Below are positions 1 to 4,720 of a DNA stretch of 5,919 nucleotides, in pieces. Source of the DNA: Thermaceae bacterium (GTDB lineage: Bacteria; Deinococcota; Deinococci; Deinococcales; Marinithermaceae). Made by a program: the position numbers and the translations under genes. The stretch is taken from positions 1 through 5,919 of the forward strand of contig JALSJG010000024.1 in NCBI GenBank assembly GCA_026989475.1, written 5' to 3'. Positions within the stretch are counted from its first letter, which is position 1. Every line of letters starts with the position of its first letter. Under the pieces are notes generated by a model. It saw nothing but the letters and a program-made list of their open reading frames with translations. It did no database searches and was not told the origin of the DNA.

Positions 1-320
1 AGGGTCGCGTTCTTTTCGGGATCCTGCATCAACGCCACCGTCACCGGGATCAGGGTCCCGGTACGGGGATCGGCCTCGACCACCCGACGCTGCGCCTCGT
101 TGGGCCTTAGCATGAGGAGCAAGAGGGGCGGAAACTCGTAGCCGCGGTTGCGGATGGTGACCCCCACATCCAGTACCTTCTCCACCGGATAACCGGCGTC
201 CGCCAAGGCCCGCTCGATGGCCTTGCGGTTCTCCTCGAAATCCCCCGGCAGGGCCCCCAGGTGGGCGGGCAGGGCGAGGGCAATCCCGAGGAAAAGCAGT
301 AGCGCCAGATACCTTTTCAT
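1..320 (-). CDS. Secreted DUF302-like protein, 3' end cut by the window
   Basis: The last gene of the block starts at ATG 320 and stays open for 106 codons to the window edge, so its C-terminus is missing. A strong ribosome binding site (AAAGGAGG) lies 7 nt upstream, and the start is 23 nt past the soxD stop. Residues 1-19 form a Sec-type signal (MKRYLALLLFLGIALALPA). The visible mature part has a helix-like stretch (ENRKAIERALADAGYPVEKV), then a Pro-Asn-Glu-Ala segment, then DPRTGTLIPVTVALM. This order resembles the small DUF302 fold, recalled as '...AL.eeGF.v...  NP..A.ral..dP...LLP..v.v'. The usual Cys of the family motifs is absent in the visible part. DUF302 has no settled biochemical role. 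Position in the operon suggests an accessory periplasmic function in sulfur oxidation, which is inference. The family call is tentative; the gene itself is secure. Confidence 0.75.
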   Translation of the reverse strand, partial: MKRYLALLLFLGIALALPAHLGALPGDFEENRKAIERALADAGYPVEKVLDVGVTIRNRGYEFPPLLLLMLRPNEAQRRVVEADPRTGTLIPVTVALMQDPEKNAT

Positions 321-327
321 AAGGATT

Positions 328-335
328 CCTCCTTT
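328..335 (-). promoter_or_regulatory. Ribosome binding site of the DUF302-like gene
   Basis: The minus strand reads AAAGGAGG, 7 nt before ATG 320. It is one of the strongest Shine-Dalgarno matches in the window and lies in the 23-nt soxD/DUF302 gap. It supports a genuine, independently initiated gene running off the left edge. Confidence 0.8.
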
Positions 336-343
336 CCCTAAGC

Positions 344-892
344 CTACGGAAGCTCGACCCAGGGATAGAGCTCCCGGGTCAAAGGGTCGATTCGCAGTCG
401 CTCGCGGGCGGGCATGCGGACTTTTGGCAGCGTCTCCCTGCTGGCCACGAAGTCCTCCGGCACGATGCCGTTTTCCACCAGGAGGTACGCCACCAGCGCG
501 TACACCTCGTCGGCGCTCAGCCGGTGCGGCTCCTGGAAGGGCATGGCCCGGTAGATGTAATCAAACAGCGTGGTGGCGTAGGGCCAGTAGTTGCCGATCG
601 CGAAGCGGTGGGGCGGTAGCTCGGGGGAGAAGGGCTCGGCGGCGACCAGCCGGTCGAAGGGGGCCCCCTCCCCGTTCGGGCCGTGGCAGGAGGCGCACTC
701 GAAGGCGTAGATCTCGAAGCCGGTAGCGTAATCCCCCTCCCCTTCCGGCAGCCCACGGCCGTCGGGAAGGACGACCGGGGTCACGTCGTAAGCCCGTAGC
801 TCCTCCGGGGTCAGCTCCCGCCCCAGACCCAGCCGTTCGGCGAACGCGAGCGCGAGTGCCACCAGGACGAGCAGGGGTAGTACCCTAACCAT
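344..892 (-). CDS. soxD: SoxD, monoheme cytochrome c partner of SoxC
   Basis: This is the electron-accepting cytochrome of the SoxCD sulfur (sulfane) dehydrogenase, acting in the periplasm. It has 182 residues from ATG 892. Residues 1-18 form a Sec-type signal (MVRVLPLLVLVALALAFA). The heme c site is CASCH at 66-70. The segment WPYATTLFDYIYRAMPF (103-119), with Met117 as the likely axial ligand, and the following DEVYALVAYLLVENGIV are the hallmark SoxD cytochrome block. Only one CxxCH is present, whereas the Paracoccus-type SoxD is a longer diheme protein; here the second heme domain is absent. The ATG at 892 is chosen because the signal peptide starts there and GGAGG lies 6 nt upstream. An in-frame ATG at 964 would add a 24-residue non-signal leader. 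The gene overlaps the soxC stop by 8 nt, suggesting translational coupling and a tight SoxC:SoxD ratio. Confidence 0.9.
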   Translation of the reverse strand: MVRVLPLLVLVALALAFAERLGLGRELTPEELRAYDVTPVVLPDGRGLPEGEGDYATGFEIYAFECASCHGPNGEGAPFDRLVAAEPFSPELPPHRFAIGNYWPYATTLFDYIYRAMPFQEPHRLSADEVYALVAYLLVENGIVPEDFVASRETLPKVRMPARERLRIDPLTRELYPWVELP

Positions 893-2162
893 CGAGCACC
901 TCCCCCCCGCATCCTCCCGCCGCGAGGGGAGGAAGCCTGGTCCCGGCAAGCGGGGGATCCCCATTTTCCACCCCGCCGTCGGAGCGGATCCGCCAGGCCT
1001 GGATCGCGTTGTAGTGGTAGCGGTTGTTTCGCGCCCAGCGCCGGAAGAACTCCTCGCGGGTAGGCTGCACGTTCCCCTTTTCGTCGATCGCCCGGCTTTG
1101 AATCACGGTTTCCTTCCCATCCCAGCGCCAGGGAAAGGTAAAGCGGGTAAGGGCCCGATCGAGGACCGGCTCGGAAAGCCGGGCGGCTTGCCAGGTCCGC
1201 CCCCCGTCGGTGGACACCTCGACCCGCGCGATGCGCCCGAAACCGCTCCAGGCGAGCCCGCGGATCTCGTGAAAGCCGAGCTCGATGCGCTGCCCCCCGG
1301 ACGGGCGGGTGATGATCGACTGCGGCTCCATCACCCAGGTAAAGGCGTCCACGGTGCCATCGGGACGGACATCGGTGTACTCGCTCGTCTCCCCCTTACT
1401 CATCGCGGGCTGGTCGGAGATCAGGATCCTCCGCAGCCACTTGACCTGGATGCTGCCCTCCCAGCCCGGCACCACGAGCCGCACCGGGTAGCCGTTTTCC
1501 GGGCGGAGCGCCTCGCCGTTTTGGCGGAAGGCCACCAGCACGTCGGCCAGCGCCTTGTCGATGGGAATCGAACGCACCCAGGCGGAGGCGTCGGCGCCCT
1601 CGGCGATCACCCACCGGGCCTCGGGCTTGAGCCCCGCCTCCTCCAGCAGGATCCGGAGCGGGACCCCGGTCCACTCCGCCCCCGAGACCAGGCCCCGGCT
1701 CCGGGTCGCGGTCAGGGTAGGCTCGGGCGGTTCCCGGTAGCCGTTTTGTCCGTTGCCCGCGCACTCGATGAAGTAGATCCGCGACTCGGTGGGCATCCGC
1801 ATCAGGGTCTCGAGGTCGAAGATCAGGGGACGCTCCACCAGGCCGTGGATCACGAGCCGCCACTTCTTGGGATCGATCTCCGGCACCCCGGCGTGGTCCC
1901 GTTCAAAGTGGAGGCCACCCGGATGGATGATCCCGTCGAGCTCGCTGATCGGCGCGAACGCCGCGCCGGTATGAAGGCTTGGCAGGTTGGGCGAGATGTA
2001 CCGGCGGACGTGGGCCTCGAAACGGCTCCGTTCACCCACCGGGCTTAAGGGCTTGCCCAGCCGGGGCGCCGGCGGGAAGGGATCGAACTCGACCGCGATC
2101 ACCCGCGCGCTACCGGCCGCAAGGGCCGCGGCCAGGGTTTTGAGAAAGCCTCTCCGGTCCAT
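885..2162 (-). CDS. soxC: SoxC, molybdopterin sulfur dehydrogenase subunit
   Basis: This is the catalytic molybdenum subunit of SoxCD, which oxidises the SoxY-bound sulfane sulfur in the periplasm. It belongs to the sulfite oxidase family. It has 425 residues. The N-terminus DRRGFLK followed by an Ala-rich stretch is a Tat signal, as expected for a cofactor-loaded protein. Residues 98-250 form the Mo-pterin domain, with Cys134 in FIECAGNG as the molybdenum ligand. Residues 255-395 form the Mo-co dimerisation domain (VEVSTDGGRTW at 314-324, ending RYHYNAIQAW at 381-390). There is no heme motif, which separates it from heme-bearing sulfite oxidases. The start is 2 nt after the soxA stop with no clear ribosome binding site, so translation is probably coupled. 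The family normally ends near the VEN at 398-400. Here a Pro/Gly-rich tail follows, with GGCGG at 416-420. Cys134 and Cys418 are the only cysteines. Confidence 0.93.
   Translation of the reverse strand: MDRRGFLKTLAAALAAGSARVIAVEFDPFPPAPRLGKPLSPVGERSRFEAHVRRYISPNLPSLHTGAAFAPISELDGIIHPGGLHFERDHAGVPEIDPKKWRLVIHGLVERPLIFDLETLMRMPTESRIYFIECAGNGQNGYREPPEPTLTATRSRGLVSGAEWTGVPLRILLEEAGLKPEARWVIAEGADASAWVRSIPIDKALADVLVAFRQNGEALRPENGYPVRLVVPGWEGSIQVKWLRRILISDQPAMSKGETSEYTDVRPDGTVDAFTWVMEPQSIITRPSGGQRIELGFHEIRGLAWSGFGRIARVEVSTDGGRTWQAARLSEPVLDRALTRFTFPWRWDGKETVIQSRAIDEKGNVQPTREEFFRRWARNNRYHYNAIQAWRIRSDGGVENGDPPLAGTRLPPLAAGGCGGEVLDG
888..962 (-). other. SoxC C-terminal tail with a SoxY-like GGCGG motif
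   Basis: These codons specify residues 401-425 of SoxC, past the expected family end. The tail is rich in Pro, Gly, Leu and Ala (GDPPLAGTRLPPLAA), then has GGCGG at 416-420 (bases 903-917) and EVLDG before the stop. GGCGG with a flexible linker is the sulfur-carrying arm of SoxY. Here it is followed by five more residues, so it is not strictly terminal. The DNA is open in two frames (soxC, and the frame of soxD upstream of its start). The end of the motif overlaps the soxD ribosome binding site, so part of the glycine run may be forced by that signal. That the tail is absent from typical SoxC is from memory, not from an alignment. Confidence 0.5.
897..904 (-). promoter_or_regulatory. Ribosome binding site of soxD, inside soxC
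   Basis: The minus strand reads GGGAGGTG, 4 nt before ATG 892 (its GGAGG core is 6 nt away). This decides the soxD start in favour of 892 over the in-frame ATG at 964. The site lies in the last codons of soxC, where it overlaps the end of the GGCGG coding sequence and the following Glu and Val codons. Confidence 0.75.
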
Positions 2163-2164
2163 GG

Positions 2165-2926
2165 CTATCGCGTGAAACCGGGCACATCGAGCAGGTTGCC
2201 GTTGGCCCGGTAACGGATGTAGAGGGCCAGGGCGATGTGGGGCTCGGAATAGAACTCGGGATGAGGGATCTGGATCGAGTCGTAACAGAAGTTGATCCGG
2301 TCCTCGAGGGTATACATCTTGTCGAAGCTAAAGGTGTAGGCCGGCCAGTGGTCGCTGAGGCCCTGCTCGGGACTGCGGATCGGCGAGAGCCGGATCCGCC
2401 GCCCGGGGTAGCGATCGTGGCAGGCCGCGCAGGAGAGGTCCATCTGGCCCGCGCGCCAGAACCAGAGCTTCTCCCCGAGGGCGAACATCTCCTTCTCCTT
2501 GGGGTGCTCGACCTTTACGTTGATCGGCATCTCGTTGGAGAAACTGGCGATGTAGCTCGCGAGCGCCACCACTTCCTCGCGACCGAAATCCTCCTCGTAC
2601 TTCAGGCCGAGGACATTTTCCAGGCAGCTCTTGATCCGGGTGTCGAGGTCCTCGACCCGGTCGGTATCGGGGAAATATCGGGGTAGCTCGGCGTAGGCCC
2701 CCTCCAGTACGCCCGGACCCTTGCCGAAGTCGCAATCGGCCATCGTCTTACCCTGGCCCTCCAGGGTCTGAAAGAGCTCCTCCCCCATCGCCACGAAGAG
2801 CTCGCCGGGGTGGACCCCCCCTGATTGCTCCAGAAAGAGCCGTCGCTGCTTTTTCGCCTCCTCGGCCGGCGAGAGCGCGAGGGCAAGGGTCATGAGGCCG
2901 GCACCGAGCAAAAGCCAGCGGATCAT
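2165..2926 (-). CDS. soxA: SoxA, L-cysteine S-thiosulfotransferase subunit
   Basis: SoxA, with SoxX, joins thiosulfate to the SoxY cysteine and passes two electrons on; it acts in the periplasm. It has 253 residues, with a Sec signal at 1-20 (MIRWLLLGAGLMTLALALSP). Two cytochrome-like halves are visible. The N-terminal half has Cys65 (ADCDFGKGPG) and Cys101 (KSCLENVLG) but no CxxCH. It matches the heme-less first domain of monoheme SoxA, where these cysteines are likely to form a disulfide. The C-terminal half has the single heme site CAACH at 166-170. Cys214 in INFCYDSIQIPHPEF is the likely active-site and heme-ligand cysteine, followed by the family-typical ALALYIRYRANG. The ATG overlaps the soxX stop (ATGA), so SoxX and SoxA are probably made in equal amounts. 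A G-rich stretch upstream is a weak ribosome binding site. Confidence 0.93.
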   Translation of the reverse strand: MIRWLLLGAGLMTLALALSPAEEAKKQRRLFLEQSGGVHPGELFVAMGEELFQTLEGQGKTMADCDFGKGPGVLEGAYAELPRYFPDTDRVEDLDTRIKSCLENVLGLKYEEDFGREEVVALASYIASFSNEMPINVKVEHPKEKEMFALGEKLWFWRAGQMDLSCAACHDRYPGRRIRLSPIRSPEQGLSDHWPAYTFSFDKMYTLEDRINFCYDSIQIPHPEFYSEPHIALALYIRYRANGNLLDVPGFTR

Positions 2927-3471
2927 GGACCACCCCCCACCGCGGGATTGAGCGGGCTTTCGGGATCCAGCAGGTAGGCGACGAGATCGGCGATCTCCTC
3001 GGGGGTGAGCCGGCCGTTCACGCCATAACGGGGCATGGTGGAGCAGGGAACGGTAATCCAGGAGCTAAAGATCTTCTCGTAGGTATAGCGCACAACCGCC
3101 TCGCTCCTTCCCCTCACGCCGTAGTTGGTCAAGGGCGGGCCGACATCCCCGAAGGCCGGCTCCCCGGGTTCCCCCGCGTGGCAGGCGTAGCAGTTCCCCT
3201 TCGCGGGGGTGGTGAAGATGTCGCGGCCGCGGCGCCAGTCGCCGTAGAGCTGCTCGGGGTAGACGACCTTCGCCCGTTCCCGCTCGATGAAACCCGGAAG
3301 CTGATCGGCCGGGATCCCCTGGGGATAGCGGCTGCAGATCCGCTCGGAATCGTCCTGCTGCATGGCAGCGGCGAAGCGCTCACCGCCGGAAGCGATCGCC
3401 CGCTCCACCCGCTCCTCGTCCACCGCAAGGACGGGCACGAGCAGTACCAGGAGCCAAAGCAGCCTTCGCAT
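2923..3471 (-). CDS. soxX: SoxX, c-type cytochrome of the SoxAX complex
   Basis: SoxX is the monoheme partner of SoxA and takes electrons from the thiosulfate-SoxY coupling reaction. It has 182 residues. The Sec signal is MRRLLWLLVLLVPVLA (1-16). The heme c site is CYACH at 94-98. Met146 in CSTMPRYGVNGRLTPEEIADLVAYLL (143-168, read in two parts) is the likely distal ligand; this closing block is characteristic of SoxX. Between signal and heme lies a long segment of about 75 residues with Cys46 (RICSRYP). A further cysteine, Cys143, sits three residues before the Met ligand. These two could form a disulfide, which is inference. The gene starts 2 nt after the soxZ stop with a modest GGAG overlapping that stop, and its own stop overlaps the soxA start. 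Confidence 0.9.
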   Translation of the reverse strand: MRRLLWLLVLLVPVLAVDEERVERAIASGGERFAAAMQQDDSERICSRYPQGIPADQLPGFIERERAKVVYPEQLYGDWRRGRDIFTTPAKGNCYACHAGEPGEPAFGDVGPPLTNYGVRGRSEAVVRYTYEKIFSSWITVPCSTMPRYGVNGRLTPEEIADLVAYLLDPESPLNPAVGGGP

Positions 3472-3473
3472 TC

Positions 3474-3797
3474 CTACTCCGCGACCTTGAGCTGGTAGGT
3501 CTTCTCGCCGGTTTCCCCCGCGGTGTCCCGGAAGGTGACCCGGACCTCGCCGGGCTCGGCCTTCACCTTGAAGGCGAAAAGCGGGTTCGCGCTCACCCCG
3601 CGGCTCGGACGCACGAAGGCCACCCGTTCGCCGTTTAGGGTGACCTCGAGCTCAGTGATGTACTTGGCCGGGATCAGGTTGCCCTCCTCGTCCCGGCGCG
3701 TTCCCGGCTCCATGGGGTGGCGCACCACCACCGAGAGCTTGACCGTCTCGCCCTTCTTGGGCTTTCGCGGACTGGTACGGATCAGGATCAACGCCAT
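3474..3797 (-). CDS. soxZ: SoxZ, partner of the SoxY sulfur carrier
   Basis: SoxZ is a small immunoglobulin-like protein that binds SoxY; the SoxYZ heterodimer presents the sulfur-loaded arm to the Sox enzymes. From ATG 3797 it has 107 residues, the length I recall for Thermus SoxZ. Family features include the start MALILIRTSPRKPKKGE, VRHPMEPGTRRDEEGN (25-40), the YITELEV segment (46-52), ANPLFAFKV (70-78) and VTFRDTAG (87-94). It has no cysteine and no signal peptide, so it is expected to be carried across the membrane with Tat-exported SoxY. A GTG at 3815 would add six residues and would start inside soxY, but AAGGAGG lies exactly 5 nt before ATG 3797, so the ATG is preferred. The gap from the soxY stop is 10 nt. 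Confidence 0.95.
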   Translation of the reverse strand: MALILIRTSPRKPKKGETVKLSVVVRHPMEPGTRRDEEGNLIPAKYITELEVTLNGERVAFVRPSRGVSANPLFAFKVKAEPGEVRVTFRDTAGETGEKTYQLKVAE

Positions 3798-3802
3798 GGC
3801 AG

Positions 3803-3809
3803 CCTCCTT
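3803..3809 (-). promoter_or_regulatory. Ribosome binding site of soxZ, overlapping the soxY stop
   Basis: The minus strand reads TAAGGAGG, where TAA is the soxY stop (3808-3810) and AAGGAGG is the Shine-Dalgarno site, 5 nt before ATG 3797. A ribosome finishing soxY therefore ends on the soxZ initiation site, which suits an equimolar heterodimer. The site also fixes the soxZ start. Confidence 0.85.
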
Positions 3810-4290
3810 ATCCACAACCGCCCACGGTCACCCGGGTGACATGGGAAGCGAGCAGGTAACGGCCGTCCCGGGTCTCGACCACGATCCGGATGGGCGCGGT
3901 CTCGGCAATCCGGATGCGGGTGGCGAAGTAGGCCTCGGCGGACTTGGAGCCGAACTCGGTGGTGAAGAGATGGGGGAAGGGGTTTTTGTCCACGAAGCAA
4001 TGGAGACCCTTGATCTCGGCCGGCGGCAGGTCCACCGAGACCTCGACCGGCACGTTGGCCCCGGACTCGGCGATCTTGGGCGCGCCGATGCGCACCTTGT
4101 CCGAGGGCTCGAGCCGGTCGAAGGTGATGCCCAGCGCCTCCTTGAGCCCCTTGTTTAGGTTCTCAAGGTCCTGTACGTCCTCCACCGAGGGGACCTGGGC
4201 GTCGGCCTGGGCCCGGGCGGGCAACCAGCGGGCCGCGCCGAGCCAGCCGAGCGCGAGCCCGGCCCCCTTAAGAAACCGCCTGCGGTTCAT
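3808..4290 (-). CDS. soxY: SoxY, sulfur carrier protein
   Basis: SoxY carries pathway intermediates covalently on a C-terminal cysteine while SoxAX, SoxB and SoxCD act on them in the periplasm. It has 160 residues. The start NRRRFLKGAG followed by a hydrophobic stretch is a Tat signal, with likely cleavage after ARA (about residue 27). The folded domain runs from about 45 to 150 and includes KVRIGAPKIAESGANVPVEV, read as 65-84, and PFPHLF (104-109). The carrier cysteine is Cys159 in VGGCG. The canonical tail is GGCGG, so here one terminal glycine is missing. Cys98 (GLHCFVD) is a second cysteine in the domain body. The gene overlaps the end of soxW by 23 nt; GGAGG (4297-4301) is 6 nt before its ATG. 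soxZ follows directly. Confidence 0.94.
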   Translation of the reverse strand: MNRRRFLKGAGLALGWLGAARWLPARAQADAQVPSVEDVQDLENLNKGLKEALGITFDRLEPSDKVRIGAPKIAESGANVPVEVSVDLPPAEIKGLHCFVDKNPFPHLFTTEFGSKSAEAYFATRIRIAETAPIRIVVETRDGRYLLASHVTRVTVGGCG

Positions 4291-4720
4291 CCTCTCCCTC
4301 CTCGCAGTACCGCTTCAGGTACTCCAAAAACCTTGCCTTGGGCATGCTGCCAAAGACCCTGCCGAGCTCCCGGAACGCCCCGTCCGCGGGCGCCATCCAG
4401 ATGAACACCGGGGTGCCCGCCACCTGGTGGGCCCGGAAGCGGGGTGGGCCGTCCGGACGCTCGAGGGTCACCATCCCCACCACGTAGCAGCGGGCGAAGA
4501 GGTCGAGCACTTCGGGCTCGGCCAGGACAAAGGTCTCCATCTGCTCGCAGTAGGGGCAGTGCAGGCTGCGAAAGTAAAGGAGGAGCACCCGATCGTGCTC
4601 CTCCGCCAGGGCCCGGGCCTCCTCGTAGGGGTAAAAGCGGGTGAAGTCCGGGGCCACGCGCTGGGCTAGCGCGAGGCCTAGCACCCCTAGGAGGAGGACC
4701 CAGGGCCCGAGCGTCCTCAT
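4268..4720 (-). CDS. soxW: SoxW-like periplasmic thioredoxin
   Basis: This is a thiol-disulfide oxidoreductase of the thioredoxin fold, likely to maintain SoxYZ or other Sox thiols in the periplasm. It has 150 residues. The Sec signal is MRTLGPWVLLLGVLGLALA (1-19). The active site is CPYC at 55-58, after VLLLYFRSLH, the usual strand-loop position. The cis-proline loop is at GTPVF (102-106). The helix segment EPEVLDLFARCYVV (68-81) fits the SoxW/SoxS-like group and not thioredoxin-1. CPYC is more familiar from glutaredoxins than from thioredoxins (CGPC). Other cysteines are Cys78 and Cys139. The ATG overlaps the stop of the upstream flavoprotein gene (ATGA at 4717-4720), and the 3' end overlaps soxY by 23 nt. 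This neighbourhood next to soxYZ supports a job on the carrier. SoxW versus SoxS naming is uncertain. Confidence 0.8.
   Translation of the reverse strand: MRTLGPWVLLLGVLGLALAQRVAPDFTRFYPYEEARALAEEHDRVLLLYFRSLHCPYCEQMETFVLAEPEVLDLFARCYVVGMVTLERPDGPPRFRAHQVAGTPVFIWMAPADGAFRELGRVFGSMPKARFLEYLKRYCEEGEDEPQAVS
4297..4301 (-). promoter_or_regulatory. Ribosome binding site of soxY, inside soxW
   Basis: The minus strand reads GGAGG, within GAGGAGGGAGAGG, 6 nt before ATG 4290. It lies in the soxW codons for the acidic C-terminal residues (CEEGEDEP), whose Glu/Gly codons accommodate the signal. It supports ATG 4290, the start that gives SoxY its Tat motif. Confidence 0.7.

Noticed and set aside
217..726. 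A 169-codon plus-strand open frame opposite soxD and the DUF302-like gene
   Set aside because: The translation is an Arg/Pro/Ala/Ser-rich low-complexity sequence opposite two real genes.
893..964. Alternative soxD start at ATG 964
   Set aside because: It would place a Pro/Arg-rich 24-residue leader before the signal peptide. The strong ribosome binding site is placed for ATG 892.
1014..2048. A 344-codon open frame on the plus strand opposite soxC
   Set aside because: It lies wholly antisense to a well-supported soxC. Its product is a Pro/Gly/His/Arg-rich sequence with no recognisable domain, as expected for the complement of GC-rich codons.
3813..3815. GTG at 3815 as the soxZ start
   Set aside because: It lies within the soxY coding sequence, and a near-perfect ribosome binding site is spaced for ATG 3797, which gives the expected 107-residue protein.
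3523..4158. A 211-codon plus-strand open frame opposite soxZ and soxY
   Set aside because: It is antisense to two confidently identified genes and has no domain-like composition.
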